This document shows, one piece after another, positions 46,312 to 57,040 of a DNA stretch of 64,000 bases. The stretch lies in contig NZ_CP146614.1 of NCBI RefSeq assembly GCF_037094685.1, positions 5,084,001 to 5,148,000 of the forward strand, given 5' to 3'. The notes beneath the pieces are model-generated. The model was not told the DNA's origin. It searched no databases and saw only the letters and a program-made list of their open reading frames with translations. A program made the position numbers and the translations under genes. The stretch comes from Massilia sp. METH4 (lineage in GTDB: Bacteria > Pseudomonadota > Gammaproteobacteria > Burkholderiales > Burkholderiaceae_D). Position 1 is the first letter of the stretch, and each line of letters starts with the position of its first letter.

Positions 46312-48456
46312 ATGACTTCCAGCACCGCCGCGGAGGTCCAGCGCCGGCTTGACGACCTTCTCGAACACATGCCTGCCGGCGTCGTCGTGCACGATGCCGA
46401 CGGCCGGATTCTCAACGTTAACACGCTGGCGTGCGACCTGATCGGCCGTACTGTCGAGCAGTTGCGCGGTACGGCCGCGAGCGACGGCGCCTGGCATCTG
46501 CTGGACGCTGATGGCAAGCGCATGGACGAGGAGCAATTCCCCGTCAATGTGGTGCGGCGCACGGGGCGCCAGCAATCCCAGGTCCTTGTCGGCATCCCCA
46601 CCGATGCAGCGGGATCGGTGCGCTGGGTCATCTGCAATGCCTATCCGGAATTCGACAGCGACGGCAAGCTGTGCCGGGTAGTCGTGTGCTTCACCGACTG
46701 CACCCGGCTGAAACAGGCGGAACAGAACCTGCAGAAATCGGAGGAACGGCTGCGCCTCGTGCTGCAGGGCTCGACGGACGCACCGTGGGACTATGATCTG
46801 GTGGCGGGCGAGATCTATTATTCCGATCGCTGGTGGAGCATGCTTGGCTACCGGCCGGGCGAACTGGAAACCACGACGAGCCTGTGGCTGGAGCTGGCCC
46901 ACCCCGACGACCGGCAGCGCGTGGCGAGCTTCCTGGCCGACGTGATCCAGGGACAGCGCGAAGGCTACAGCTTCGAATTCCGGCTGCGGCACCGGGACGG
47001 ACACTATGTGCCGACCCTGTCACGCGGTTACGTGCTGCGCGGCGCCGACGGCAAGGCCTTGCGCCTTTCGGGCACGAATACCGACCTGACCGAGCGCAAG
47101 GCGGCGGAACAACGTATCCATGAACTGGCGTACTTCGATCACCTGACCGGCTTGCCGAACCGCCGGTTGCTGATCGAGGAACTGGGGAACGCGCTGGCCC
47201 GCAGCCAGCGCAACGGGCGCCTCGGCGCCGTCATCTTCCTCGACCTGGACAATTTCAAGCTGCTCAACGACACGATGGGCCATGACCTGGGCGACCAGCT
47301 GCTGCGCGAAGTTGCCGATCGGCTGCGCCATACGGTGCGCCATTGCGACCAGCTGGCCCGCCTGGGGGGCGACGAGTTCGTCATCGTGCTGGAAGACCTC
47401 GGCGACGAGGCGGCCGCGGCGGTCAATGAAGCCCATCACGTGCTGGAAAAACTGCTGCTCGCGCTGGGGCAGCCGTACTGCCTGGCGGGCCGCCAATTCC
47501 TCAGCACGCCGAGCATGGGCATCACGCTGTTCCATGGCACCGAGACCGATATCGAAACCCTGCTCAAGCAGGCGGACCTGGCGATGTACCGGGCCAAGTC
47601 GGACGGGCGCAATACCGCACGTTTCTTCGACGCCCACATGCAGGCCACCGCCGAGCGTCAGGCCGCGCTCGAGCGCGCGCTGCACGAAGGTATTTCGGCG
47701 AAACAGTTCGTCCTGTTTTGCCAGCCTCAATTCTGCGTGAACGGGCGACTGGTCGGTGCCGAAATCCTGTTGCGCTGGCAGCGCGGCAATGGCGAGCTCG
47801 TTTCACCGAACGAATTCATCGGCGTCGCGGAGGCTTCGGGCCTGATCGTGCCGCTCGGCCGCCATGTGCTGGAAGAAAGCTGCCGCGCACTCGCACGCTG
47901 GAGCGGGGACTGCATCCTCCGGCACGTCGAGCTGGCTGTCAACGTCAGCGCGCACCAGTTCCGCGACGACGACCTGCCGGCGAGCGTGGCGGCGATCCTG
48001 CGGCAGACGGGCGCACCCGCGGGCAAGCTGTGCCTGGAGTTGACGGAAAGCGTGTTCGCGGGGAACGTGGCCGCGATCGTCGAACGCATGCACGCGCTGT
48101 GCGACCTTGGCGTGCATTTCTCGCTGGACGACTTCGGCACAGGCTATTCCTCGCTCGCCTACCTGAAGCGCTTTCCGCTGACGGCCCTGAAGATCGACCG
48201 TTCCTTCGTCCACGACGTGCACCTGGACGAGGGTGCCACGCCATTCGTCGAAGCCATCATCGCGCTGGCCCAGAAGCTCAAGCTCCATATCGTGGCCGAG
48301 GGCGTGGAACACGAAGGGCAGCGCGCCTTCCTGATCGACAGCGGCTGCAACACACTGCAAGGGTATCTGCTGGGCAGGCCGATGCCGATACTGGAATTCG
48401 AGAGGAAGTACGCAGGCAGCCCGCAGTCCACCAACCGGGACCAAATGGTCGGCTGA
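46312..48456 (+). CDS. PAS-PAS-GGDEF-EAL cyclic-di-GMP protein
   Basis: 714 aa, cytosolic. Two PAS/PAC sensors (about 8-130 and 140-262), a GGDEF domain with ARLGGDEFVIV and a RHCD inhibitory (I) site five residues before it, then an EAL domain with AEILLRW (EIL in place of EAL), NVSAHQFRD, LELTES, LDDFGTGYSS and LKIDRSFV. The phosphodiesterase catalytic acids appear present, so both synthesis and hydrolysis of c-di-GMP are possible; which dominates cannot be seen. Ligand of the PAS domains is unknown. Confidence 0.93.
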   Translation: MTSSTAAEVQRRLDDLLEHMPAGVVVHDADGRILNVNTLACDLIGRTVEQLRGTAASDGAWHLLDADGKRMDEEQFPVNVVRRTGRQQSQVLVGIPTDAAGSVRWVICNAYPEFDSDGKLCRVVVCFTDCTRLKQAEQNLQKSEERLRLVLQGSTDAPWDYDLVAGEIYYSDRWWSMLGYRPGELETTTSLWLELAHPDDRQRVASFLADVIQGQREGYSFEFRLRHRDGHYVPTLSRGYVLRGADGKALRLSGTNTDLTERKAAEQRIHELAYFDHLTGLPNRRLLIEELGNALARSQRNGRLGAVIFLDLDNFKLLNDTMGHDLGDQLLREVADRLRHTVRHCDQLARLGGDEFVIVLEDLGDEAAAAVNEAHHVLEKLLLALGQPYCLAGRQFLSTPSMGITLFHGTETDIETLLKQADLAMYRAKSDGRNTARFFDAHMQATAERQAALERALHEGISAKQFVLFCQPQFCVNGRLVGAEILLRWQRGNGELVSPNEFIGVAEASGLIVPLGRHVLEESCRALARWSGDCILRHVELAVNVSAHQFRDDDLPASVAAILRQTGAPAGKLCLELTESVFAGNVAAIVERMHALCDLGVHFSLDDFGTGYSSLAYLKRFPLTALKIDRSFVHDVHLDEGATPFVEAIIALAQKLKLHIVAEGVEHEGQRAFLIDSGCNTLQGYLLGRPMPILEFERKYAGSPQSTNRDQMVG

Positions 48457-48661
48457 CCCCGGCCGCTGCCGTGCCGTCGAGCTGGCTTCCCGCCGAGCTC
48501 CATAGCGCGCCGGCTACCCGTTGCATCCCTCAGCCACGCCGCAGCCTCGCCGCAGCCGCGGCATCCCAGGCGTCGTTGGGGCATTCCCTTCCGCACAGTT
48601 CGTCCACGCGCAGGCGATTCCCGCCGCCAGGCCTGCCGGTACGTGGATCGCATCGTGATAT

Positions 48662-48675
48662 TGGAAACGTTATCA
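48662..48675. promoter_or_regulatory. Putative LacI-type operator upstream of TonB receptor
   Basis: TGGAAACGTTATCA is a near-palindrome with a central CG, close to LacI/GalR-family consensus sites. It lies about 94 bp before the receptor start codon, fitting substrate-dependent repression of an uptake gene. No lacI gene is in the window. The rest of the 312-bp gap (48457-48768) shows no gene. Confidence 0.4.
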
Positions 48676-48768
48676 CATTCGAGAAAAAAGTCATTGGATC
48701 GGTGATAGCGCTATCTCTAAGATGAATTTCAGTATCAGGAAGCCTGTTAAAACCACAACGGAGACAAC

Positions 48769-51700
48769 ATGAACTTGCATACCGGTTGCCGCATCGCGGC
48801 CGAGCCCGCACGACCATTTCCCCTGAAATTCTCCACGGCGGTGTTGCTTGGCGCGGGCCTGATCGGCTCCGCGTCCTTGCGCGCGCAGGAGACCCTGCCA
48901 GTTCCCGCGGCCGGGGCCGCGCCGAGCCCGGCGGCCACGTCCCAGGCCAGCGATCATGTGGTGACAGTGACCGGTTCGCGCATCTCGGCGCGCGGCTACA
49001 ATCAGCCGACACCGACCACCACGCTGACCTCCGACGATATCGAAAAATCGGCCCAGCCCAACGTCTTCACCACCATCGCCCAGTTGCCCGCCCTGCAGGG
49101 CAGCACCGGCAATTCGGTGCTCACTTACAGTACGTCGAGCGGCCTGCAGGGCCTGAGCGCGTTCAGCCTGCGCGGCCTGGGGGCGAACCGTACGCTGACC
49201 CTGCTCGACGGCCAGCGCGTGGTGCCGGCCAACGTCACCGGCGTGACGGACATCAGCCAGTTCCCGCAGCTGCTGGTCAAGCGTGTCGATGTCGTCACCG
49301 GGGGCGCTTCCGCCTCATATGGCTCGGACGCGATCGGCGGCGTCGTCAATTTCATCACGGACAAGAAGTTCACCGGCTTCAAGGCCAACATCCAGGGCGG
49401 CCAGACGAAGTATCACGACGACCGGAACGTCACGCTGCAGGCGGCCTGGGGCCGTGGCTTCCTGGACGACAAGCTGCACTTCGTGGTCAGCGGGGAGCGC
49501 AGCAAGGAAGACGGCGTGCCGCCGCACGGCTTCGGCATCGGGCCCGGTCCGAACGGCCGCACGGCCTTCAATGCCCCGGCTTTCCAGACACGCCCGCTGG
49601 CCCAGACCACCGATGGCCGGCCGCAGATGTACGACATCCGCAACGCCCAGCCCTACCAGTACAACCGCTATGGCCTGATCACCTCCGGACCGCTGCAAGG
49701 AACCGCCTTCGGCGATGGCGGCGTCCCCTACAAATTCAACTACGGCGGCAACGGCGTGCCCGACGGAAAAGGCGGCGTCAGCGGTTGCATCAGCCCGTAC
49801 TGCGTGGGCGGCGACCTGTCCGGGACTTCGGGCAACAGCACCAGCCTGGCCTCCGCGCTCACGCGCGAGAACCTGTACACCCGCCTCAGCTACGCGATCA
49901 ACGCGGACCATGAAATCTTCATCACGACCAACGTGGCCCAGGTCGACTCCTCGAACACGCCGAATGCCGGCGCACCGAAAAACGCCAACCTGACGATCCA
50001 GTGCGACAACCCGTTCCTGCCCGCGTCGATCGTGGCGGCCTGCGCGGCCAACAACATCACCAGTTTCCAGTACGGTACCGGCAACGCCAACTTCCCGAAA
50101 AACATCAGTGTCGAGCCGCTGCGCCGCCAGAATCGCTACGTGATCGGTGCCGATGGCCGCTTCGACGCGGGTGGGACCAACTGGTCGTACAACGCCTACT
50201 ACCAGCGCGGCATCAACCACACCGACCTGTATGTGAGGAACATCACGCTCACGCCGCGCTATAACGCCGCCATCGACGCCGTCAGGCTGCCCGACGGCAG
50301 CATCGTCTGCCGCAGCGTGGTGGCGCGCAACGCGGGCTGCCAGCCGCTCAACATCATCGGCAACGTGCCGCAGAGCACCGGCGCGCTGGCCTATGTGATG
50401 CCCGGCTTCGGCCCGCAGCAGCACACCCGCCAGACGCAGGACGTGGCCAGCCTGAACGTGAGCGGCGAGCCATGGACGCTATGGGCCGGCCCGCTGGCCG
50501 TCGCCGCCGGCCTCGAGTACCGCAAGGAAGGGTACGTCGTGCGCGCCGACCCCTACGGGAACGGCGTCACGCCCGATAGCCCGAACTCGGTCGAGTATCC
50601 GGCCGATCCGGTGCTGAACGCGACGACGGGCGGTAACTGGTTTGCGGGCAACTACCGCAACGGCCAGGGCGAGTATTCGGTGCGCGAGGCATATCTCGAA
50701 CTGAACCTGCCGATGTTCAAGTCCGATTGGCTGGGCGAGGCCAACCTGAACGTGGCGGGACGCGGCACCGTCTACAGCACCGCCGGCAACGCCAAGACGT
50801 GGAAGATCGGCAGTACCTGGAAAACGGCCGTCGACGGACTGCGCCTGCGCGCCGTCACCTCGCGCGACGTACGCGCTCCCAACCTGAGCGAACTGTTTGC
50901 GCCGATCGTGACCACCAATAACGTGGTGAACTACCGCGGCACCACGCTGACCGTGCAGCAGCAGGTGACCGGCAACACGGCGCTCCGTCCGGAGACCGCG
51001 CGCAGCACCGAGGTCGGCGTGGTCCTGACGCAGCCGCGCTGGTTGCCGGGCTTCAGCGCCTCGATCGACTACTATACGATCAAGGTTGACGGCGTCATCT
51101 CGACGCTGGGCCTGCAGCAGGAAGTGGACCTGTGCGTTGCCGGCAACCAGGAACTGTGCGCCGCCATGCTGCTCGACAGCCCGGTGCCGTCGAATAATTA
51201 TGTCCGCCTGCAGCAATTCAACCTGGCGTCGCTGAAGCTGCGGGGCTTCGATATCGAAACCTCGTACCGGGGCAGCATGGCGAATCTGGGCTTGCCCGGC
51301 ATGTTCACGCTGCGTGCGCTGGCCACGCATACGATCGACAACATCACCGACTCGGGCGTGCCCGGAACGATCCCGACGGAGGCGGCGGGCGTCAACCTGG
51401 GCTCCACGCCACGCTGGAAACTGCTGGCCACGCAAGCCTGGTCGACCGACCGCGCCAGCGTGACGCTGACCGAGCGCTGGATCAGCAATGGGGTCTACAG
51501 CAACGAGTACATCGAGTGCCAGACCAACTGTCCGGTTGCGACGACGATCCATCCGACCATCGACAACAACCAGATGAAGGGCGCGCTGTATTTCGACCTG
51601 GGCGCGACGTACAAGGTGTCCGAAAACGTGATGGCCTATGCGAAGATCGACAACCTGACCGACCGCAATTCGCCGACGGCGCCTGGCCCGAACGTGGGCT

Positions 51701-51771
51701 ACGGCCTGAATCCCTCGCTGTTCGACGTCCTCGGCCGCATGTATCGGGTGGGCTTGCGTTTCAGCCTGTAA
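48769..51771 (+). CDS. TonB-dependent receptor, substrate unknown
   Basis: 1000 aa with GGAG upstream of the ATG. Signal region to about residue 42 (ASLRAQE). Plug domain: VVTVTGSRISARGYNQPTP, LRGLGANRTLTLLDGQRV, VDVVTGGASASYGSDAIGGVVNF. The beta-barrel runs to a C-terminal strand ending RVGLRFSL with terminal aromatic/hydrophobic pattern. Gives TonB-powered entry of a large substrate, likely a carbohydrate or peptide class by subfamily. Faces an alpha/beta hydrolase gene tail to tail. Confidence 0.94.
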   Translation: MNLHTGCRIAAEPARPFPLKFSTAVLLGAGLIGSASLRAQETLPVPAAGAAPSPAATSQASDHVVTVTGSRISARGYNQPTPTTTLTSDDIEKSAQPNVFTTIAQLPALQGSTGNSVLTYSTSSGLQGLSAFSLRGLGANRTLTLLDGQRVVPANVTGVTDISQFPQLLVKRVDVVTGGASASYGSDAIGGVVNFITDKKFTGFKANIQGGQTKYHDDRNVTLQAAWGRGFLDDKLHFVVSGERSKEDGVPPHGFGIGPGPNGRTAFNAPAFQTRPLAQTTDGRPQMYDIRNAQPYQYNRYGLITSGPLQGTAFGDGGVPYKFNYGGNGVPDGKGGVSGCISPYCVGGDLSGTSGNSTSLASALTRENLYTRLSYAINADHEIFITTNVAQVDSSNTPNAGAPKNANLTIQCDNPFLPASIVAACAANNITSFQYGTGNANFPKNISVEPLRRQNRYVIGADGRFDAGGTNWSYNAYYQRGINHTDLYVRNITLTPRYNAAIDAVRLPDGSIVCRSVVARNAGCQPLNIIGNVPQSTGALAYVMPGFGPQQHTRQTQDVASLNVSGEPWTLWAGPLAVAAGLEYRKEGYVVRADPYGNGVTPDSPNSVEYPADPVLNATTGGNWFAGNYRNGQGEYSVREAYLELNLPMFKSDWLGEANLNVAGRGTVYSTAGNAKTWKIGSTWKTAVDGLRLRAVTSRDVRAPNLSELFAPIVTTNNVVNYRGTTLTVQQQVTGNTALRPETARSTEVGVVLTQPRWLPGFSASIDYYTIKVDGVISTLGLQQEVDLCVAGNQELCAAMLLDSPVPSNNYVRLQQFNLASLKLRGFDIETSYRGSMANLGLPGMFTLRALATHTIDNITDSGVPGTIPTEAAGVNLGSTPRWKLLATQAWSTDRASVTLTERWISNGVYSNEYIECQTNCPVATTIHPTIDNNQMKGALYFDLGATYKVSENVMAYAKIDNLTDRNSPTAPGPNVGYGLNPSLFDVLGRMYRVGLRFSL

Positions 51772-51898
51772 GCCGGGGCACGGCGGCGCGCAGCCGGCCG
51801 CATGGCGGTCCGAGCGCCACGCTTACGCTGTCGCACCTCGACCCGTGGCGATGCAGGGGGCCGGCACCGGCAGGGCATATGGTCGGCCGGGCGTGCGC

Positions 51899-53224
51899 CT
51901 ACCTTGCCGGCAGGTGCTCGAGATCGAGTCCCACCGCGGACCGCTTAGGAAACCCTTTCCACGGCGCCGCATCGGCTCCCGCCGCGCCGCCGGAGGGCAA
52001 GGGCGGCAAGTCCAGGTAGGCTTGCAGCGGCTGCCCCTTCAGCGTGACGCCGAGGAAGGCGGTGACGAAGTGCTGGTTGATGTTGTTGATGCGCCGGCTG
52101 TCCCACGCCGGTTCCGCATAGGCCATGAAGTCTTCCAGCCCCGCCGCCGCCGCCGCCCGGGGTGGCGGATTCGGCGCGACGTTGTGGCGCGCGCCGCGGT
52201 AGGTGAGCAGGTAGCGGTCGGCATGGACGACGCCCCGGAACAGGCGCCGCACGCCTTCCTCGTAGCCGGAGATATCGTCCTGGTCGCCGGCGATGAACAG
52301 TACCGGCGCGCGCACGCCGGCCAGGCCGGCATCATCCCACATCTTGTTGGCGCCGCCCCATGGCGCGAAGGCGACGGCCGCCTTGATGCGCCGGTCGCGC
52401 CGCGCTTCGAATGCGGGATTGCCGTGCTGGTGCACGGCCAGGCTGCCGCCGGGCACGAAGGCCACGGCCGCGGCGCTGATGCCGGCGCCGATCGTGTTCA
52501 ACGCGCCGTAGCCGCCCATCGAGTAGCCGAGCAGCGCGGTGCGGTCCGCGTCGACCTGCCCGGCCAGGAAATGGCCGCTGCCCGGTTGCGCCCACGCCGC
52601 CACGGTCGCGAGCACGAACAGGTCGTCCAGCGGGCGGTTCAGCAGCGTGCTGGGGAAACCGGCCTTGTCGGCGCGCGTCGACTCGGGATGGTCGATGGCC
52701 ACCACGACATAGCCTTTCGATGCCAGGTTCTCGGTGAGGTAGCTCATTTGCAGGCGCGAACCGGGATAGCCGTGTGACACGATGACGAGCGGGTAACGGG
52801 CCGATGCCGTACCGGCGGGCCGGGGCGCGGCGTCGCGGGCGGCGCGGCCGGGGAACTGGAACGGGGTGTTCGGCCGTGCCGCATTGCCGGGTCCCGATCC
52901 CAGGACATCGGTATAAACGGTATGTTCCCTTTCCCCGGCGGCGAGGCTGGCAGGGTACCAGACTTCCAGCGTCAGCTTGCGGGTGTAGCGGGGATTCGGA
53001 TTGGTTGGCGTGGCATTCAGGATGTCCAGCTGGTCGGGATGCTCCATGACCTGGGTGCGCACGCCCACCTGGAAGTTGCCGCGTGCCGCCAGCTCGGGCG
53101 CATCCGGCCGCGCATCGCCGTAGTAGTCCACGCTTGGCGCGGCAACCTGTCCCATTGTTTGCGCGCCAATGGGCAGCGCGCATGCGGCAATCATCACGCC
53201 CAGAACCGCTCCGACAGCCTTCAT
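51899..53224 (-). CDS. Secreted alpha/beta hydrolase (dienelactone / PAF-acetylhydrolase-like)
   Basis: 441 aa from an ATG at 53224 (AAGGGAG upstream; an ATG one codon earlier is too close). Signal peptide ending near PIGAQ. Core motifs: [11 protein letters not shown] (oxyanion), GYSMGGYGA nucleophile elbow, and DQDDISGY with GARHNVAP for acid and His of the triad. Resembles esterases of the acetylhydrolase group. Substrate unknown; probably acts in the periplasm. Convergent to the TonB receptor. Confidence 0.85.
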   Translation of the reverse strand: MKAVGAVLGVMIAACALPIGAQTMGQVAAPSVDYYGDARPDAPELAARGNFQVGVRTQVMEHPDQLDILNATPTNPNPRYTRKLTLEVWYPASLAAGEREHTVYTDVLGSGPGNAARPNTPFQFPGRAARDAAPRPAGTASARYPLVIVSHGYPGSRLQMSYLTENLASKGYVVVAIDHPESTRADKAGFPSTLLNRPLDDLFVLATVAAWAQPGSGHFLAGQVDADRTALLGYSMGGYGALNTIGAGISAAAVAFVPGGSLAVHQHGNPAFEARRDRRIKAAVAFAPWGGANKMWDDAGLAGVRAPVLFIAGDQDDISGYEEGVRRLFRGVVHADRYLLTYRGARHNVAPNPPPRAAAAAGLEDFMAYAEPAWDSRRINNINQHFVTAFLGVTLKGQPLQAYLDLPPLPSGGAAGADAAPWKGFPKRSAVGLDLEHLPAR

Positions 53225-53430
53225 CATTCTCCCTTTGTTGGTGGTACCGATACCACGGAGTGTCCCGGCTCGCCACGGCGAAGTCAATGAATAAATCCGG
53301 CCTTGGATATATCATGCCGGAATAAGGACAATGCATCCCGGCTTGACGGAACGCAAGGCGCGGTGGCGGCGCCACCGCCTATCGTAATGCCTCCGCCGCG
53401 CCCGCCGCGCGACCCATTCCGTGAGGTGCC

Positions 53431-55857
53431 ATGCGCAGCGCGATCCTCGGCTTTGTCGCCGGTGCGGCGTTCCTGCAATCGCAGGCCGCGCTGCCGGCTC
53501 ACCCCCTGTATGCACTCGTGGCGCTGCTGGTGCTCGCCGCGTCGATCGCCCGGCTCGCGCACGGGTGGGCGAGGGTGGCGGCAGGCACGGCATGCGCATG
53601 TGCCCTGGGTTTTTACTGGGCCGCGCTGCTGGCATCGCACGCGCTGGCGCCCGAGCTGGCCAAGGCCGACGAGGGCCGCGATGTGTTCGTCACCGGCACG
53701 ATTGCCATGTTACCGAACCGTACCAGCCATTTCACGCGGTTCGTCTTCGACGTCGAACGCGCGGAGGGTCTGCGCGTGCCGCCGCGCATCGCGCTGTCGT
53801 GGTATGCCGGGTTTCGTGGCGATGTACAAGCGGTGCCCGAGCTGCGCCCCGGCGAGCGCTGGCGGCTGAAGATGCGGCTGCAACGGCCGCACGGCAATGC
53901 GAATCCGCACGGGTTCGAGTACGAGCTGTGGCTGCTGGAACAGGGCATCCGCGCCACCGGCTATGTGCGGCTCGAAGGACCGCACGAGCGGCTGGACGAG
54001 TTCGTGTTCACGCCGCGCAATGCCGTCGAGCGCATGCGCGACAGCCTGCGCGGCAAGATAGGGCGCGCGCTCGACGGGCGCGAATATGCCGCCGTGATCG
54101 TTGCGCTGGTGATCGGCGACCAGCGCGGCATCGACCAGGAAGACTGGCAGGCATTCGCCCGCACCGGCGTCAGCCACCTGGTGTCGATCTCCGGGCTGCA
54201 CATCACGATGATCGCCGGCCTGGTGGCCTGGGCGGCGTCCGCATGTTGGCGCCGCTCGTTGTTCGTCCGCCATGCGCAGTGGCCGCTGCTGTTGCCGGCA
54301 CAGAAGGTGGGGGCGCTGGCCGGCATGTTGGCGGCACTCGTGTACGTGGCGCTTGCCGGCTTCGGCGTTCCCGCCCAGCGCACGCTGACCATGCTGTGCG
54401 TGGTCGCGCTGGCGCTGTGGACGGACCGGATCGCCTGTGTGTCGCACGTGCTGGCGCTTGCGGCCGGCCTGGTGGTGCTGATCGATCCCTGGGCCGTGAT
54501 GTGGCCTGGTTTCTGGCTCTCTTTCGGCGCCGTCGCCGTCATCCTGTTTGCCACCGTCGGGCGTACCGCGGTGTACAAGAATGCCGGCGACCCGGCCGCC
54601 ATCGATCCCGGCGCGCGGCGCGGTACGCCGCTCACCCGCCGCCAGCGCCTGGCCGCGTCACTGCGCGCCGCGGCGACGACGCAGTATGCCGTCACCCTCG
54701 GCCTGGTGCCGTTGACGATGCTGCTGTTCGCGCAGGTGTCGATCGTCAGTCCCTTCGCCAATGCGATCGCGATCCCCGTCGTCAGCCTGCTTGTCACGCC
54801 GCTCGCCCTGGCCGGCGGCTTGCTGCCGGAACCGCTGGCCACGCCGCTGCTGGTGCTGGCGCACGAACTGATGCGGCAGCTGGCCGGCCTGCTGCAATGG
54901 TTCAGCGCCGCGCCGCTCGCCGTGTACAGTGCGCCGGTGCCGCCCTGGTGGCTGTTCGCCATTGCGCTGGCCGGCACGCTCTGGCTGCTGGCGCCGCGCG
55001 GCTGGCCGGTGCGCTGGCTGGGCGCCGCCTGCTGGGTGCCGCTGCTCGCCGCCCAGCCGGACGCGCCCGCGCCCGGCACGGTCCGCATCGTGGCGTTCGA
55101 CGTGGGGCAGGGGATGGCCGTGCTGGTCGAAACGGCGGGCCACCGGCTGCTGTACGACACCGGGCCATCGTATGGACCGGAGGCGAATGCCGGCAGCCGC
55201 GTAATCGTGCCCTACCTGCGGGCACGGGGCATTGGTTGGCTCGACGGCATTGTCGTCAGCCATGGCGACGCCGATCACGCGGGCGGCGCCCTGGCGGTGC
55301 TCAAGGAAGTGAAGGCGGGCTGGATGCTGTCCTCGCTGGCGGGCAGCCATGCGGTGGCGCTGGCCGCGGCGCGGCACCGGCCTTGCGAAGCGGGCCAGCG
55401 CTGGGAATGGGATGGCATCCGTTTCGAGATGCTGCATCCGACGGCTGCGAGCTATGCCGATGCCGCGCTGAAGACCAATGGACGCAGTTGCACGCTGCGG
55501 ATCGTGGCTCCCGGGGGCACGGTACTGCTGCCCGGTGACATCGAAGCAAGGCAGGAAGCGGAACTGGTCGCAAGATCGGGAGATGGCTTGCGTGCAGACG
55601 TGCTGCTGGTGCCGCACCACGGCAGCGGCACGTCGTCCACGGCCGGGTTCCTCGACGCGGTACGCCCCCGAGTGGCCATTTTACAAGTCGGCTACCGCAA
55701 TCGCTACCGGCATCCAAAGCGCGAAGTCATGGAGCGCTACGACGAGCGCCGTGTCCATGTCGTGCGTACCGACGAAGCCGGCGCCGTGCTGATCACCGTC
55801 GCGGATGGCGTCTCGCTTCAGCAATACCGGCGCTTGCGCCCACGCTACTGGCATTGA
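53431..55857 (+). CDS. comEC: DNA-internalisation competence protein ComEC/Rec2
   Basis: 808 aa, ATG at 53431 with GTGAGG upstream. N-terminal membrane and DUF4131 region, the competence core with GDQRGIDQEDWQAFARTGVSHLVSISGLHI, many helices, then a C-terminal metallo-beta-lactamase domain: FDVGQGMAVLVET, VSHGDADHAGGA, PHHGSGTSSTAGFL. Forms the inner-membrane channel for ssDNA uptake and degrades the non-entering strand. Full length. In many relatives it follows lolD; here it stands alone. Confidence 0.95.
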   Translation: MRSAILGFVAGAAFLQSQAALPAHPLYALVALLVLAASIARLAHGWARVAAGTACACALGFYWAALLASHALAPELAKADEGRDVFVTGTIAMLPNRTSHFTRFVFDVERAEGLRVPPRIALSWYAGFRGDVQAVPELRPGERWRLKMRLQRPHGNANPHGFEYELWLLEQGIRATGYVRLEGPHERLDEFVFTPRNAVERMRDSLRGKIGRALDGREYAAVIVALVIGDQRGIDQEDWQAFARTGVSHLVSISGLHITMIAGLVAWAASACWRRSLFVRHAQWPLLLPAQKVGALAGMLAALVYVALAGFGVPAQRTLTMLCVVALALWTDRIACVSHVLALAAGLVVLIDPWAVMWPGFWLSFGAVAVILFATVGRTAVYKNAGDPAAIDPGARRGTPLTRRQRLAASLRAAATTQYAVTLGLVPLTMLLFAQVSIVSPFANAIAIPVVSLLVTPLALAGGLLPEPLATPLLVLAHELMRQLAGLLQWFSAAPLAVYSAPVPPWWLFAIALAGTLWLLAPRGWPVRWLGAACWVPLLAAQPDAPAPGTVRIVAFDVGQGMAVLVETAGHRLLYDTGPSYGPEANAGSRVIVPYLRARGIGWLDGIVVSHGDADHAGGALAVLKEVKAGWMLSSLAGSHAVALAAARHRPCEAGQRWEWDGIRFEMLHPTAASYADAALKTNGRSCTLRIVAPGGTVLLPGDIEARQEAELVARSGDGLRADVLLVPHHGSGTSSTAGFLDAVRPRVAILQVGYRNRYRHPKREVMERYDERRVHVVRTDEAGAVLITVADGVSLQQYRRLRPRYWH

Positions 55858-55991
55858 AAACGGGCGCGGATCGATGGAACGGCGCAGTTGCAACGTCAGT
55901 ACCCGGCCAGCAGGCTAACGGTGGCAGGACGGCGTTCCAGCGGTGCGGTGGGTACCACGGCGCGTCGCGCGCCAGCCGGTTCGAACCCGGT

Positions 55992-56882
55992 TCATCTGCC
56001 TGAAAACGCACCGGGATTTGCGTCGAACACCTTCTTGTGATCGGTCATGCAGAAGTGATACGTTCGGCCCCGCCACGCGCTGGCCGGCGCCCCCGCCTTG
56101 TCGACCACCATCTCGCAGACGGGGCACAGTGCTTGCGCCGCCGCGAGACGCCGCGGTTTCGCGTACGCGCGGTTGGCATCCGGGTCCAGCCAGCCCTGGC
56201 CCTGGTATTCCAGCGCATCGGCCGTGTTCAGGGCGACGGCGCGGCCGAAGTAGCGTTCCACCACGCGCAGCGCGAGATCGATGCCCGAGGACAGGCCGCC
56301 GGAACTGGCGAGGTTCCCCGTTTCCACGAAGCGCGCGCCGCGCCGCAGGCTGATGTCCGGGAATTGCATCGCGAACGTGCTATATGAACCGTGGTGGGTA
56401 GTGGCCGACCTGCCGGCCAGCAGGCCCGTCTTCGCCAGCACGAAAGCGCCGGTGCAGACCGACATCGTGAGGTCGGCCGTGCGCGCGGCCTTCCTGATCC
56501 AGCCGAGCAGCGCCTCGGTCGGCGGGCCCTGGGCCGGGATCACGACCACGCGCGCCGCCGGGGCGGTGTCGAACGTGAAGTCCGGCACGACCGTCATGCC
56601 GCCGCTGGCCCTGATCGGCGCCAGCGTTTCGGCCACGGTGTACAGCTGGAACGCCGGCCCCTCGCCGCGGCCCGGCACGCTGGCGTTATCGAATACTTCC
56701 CACGGCCCCGCGAAATCGATCACCACGGCGCCCGCGGAGAGCACGAAGGCTACCGGGATCGGCCCTTCGGCAGGTGGGCGCAACGGCTCGGCCGGCGCGG
56801 GCCGGCCGGCAGCGGCCGGGCCGGGCAACGCCGCGGCGAGCGCCGTTGCGGTGGAAATGCGGAAGAGGTCACGTCGCTGCAT
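55992..56882 (-). CDS. Exported DJ-1/PfpI protein fused to a YHS metal-binding domain
   Basis: 296 aa from the ATG at 56882 (AGGA 8 nt upstream). The twin-arginine-like leader MQRRDLFRISTATALAAAL indicates Tat export. Residues 42-230 are a GlxA/PfpI-type DJ-1 fold with the nucleophile elbow MSVCTGAF (Cys143). The C-terminus is a YHS domain: CPVCEMVV (Cys253, Cys256), YHFCMTDHKKVFDANP (Cys278, His282). DJ-1-like parts can act as amidases or detoxifiers; YHS binds metals such as copper. The fusion suggests a metal-related or redox role outside the cytosol, not established. Confidence 0.85.
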   Translation of the reverse strand: MQRRDLFRISTATALAAALPGPAAAGRPAPAEPLRPPAEGPIPVAFVLSAGAVVIDFAGPWEVFDNASVPGRGEGPAFQLYTVAETLAPIRASGGMTVVPDFTFDTAPAARVVVIPAQGPPTEALLGWIRKAARTADLTMSVCTGAFVLAKTGLLAGRSATTHHGSYSTFAMQFPDISLRRGARFVETGNLASSGGLSSGIDLALRVVERYFGRAVALNTADALEYQGQGWLDPDANRAYAKPRRLAAAQALCPVCEMVVDKAGAPASAWRGRTYHFCMTDHKKVFDANPGAFSGR

Positions 56883-57040
56883 GTTCGGTTCCTGGTTGCA
56901 CCTCGCTCGAGGCAATGGCGCCATTGTCCCGTCCTGGCCGGCCCCGCGCGAGGCGCCCGGCTGCAGGCAGCCGTGCATTCGCTGCAAAGCGCCCTCGCGC
57001 GGCCGGCCGCATCCTCCACCGCGGCGAGCTATCCCTTATC

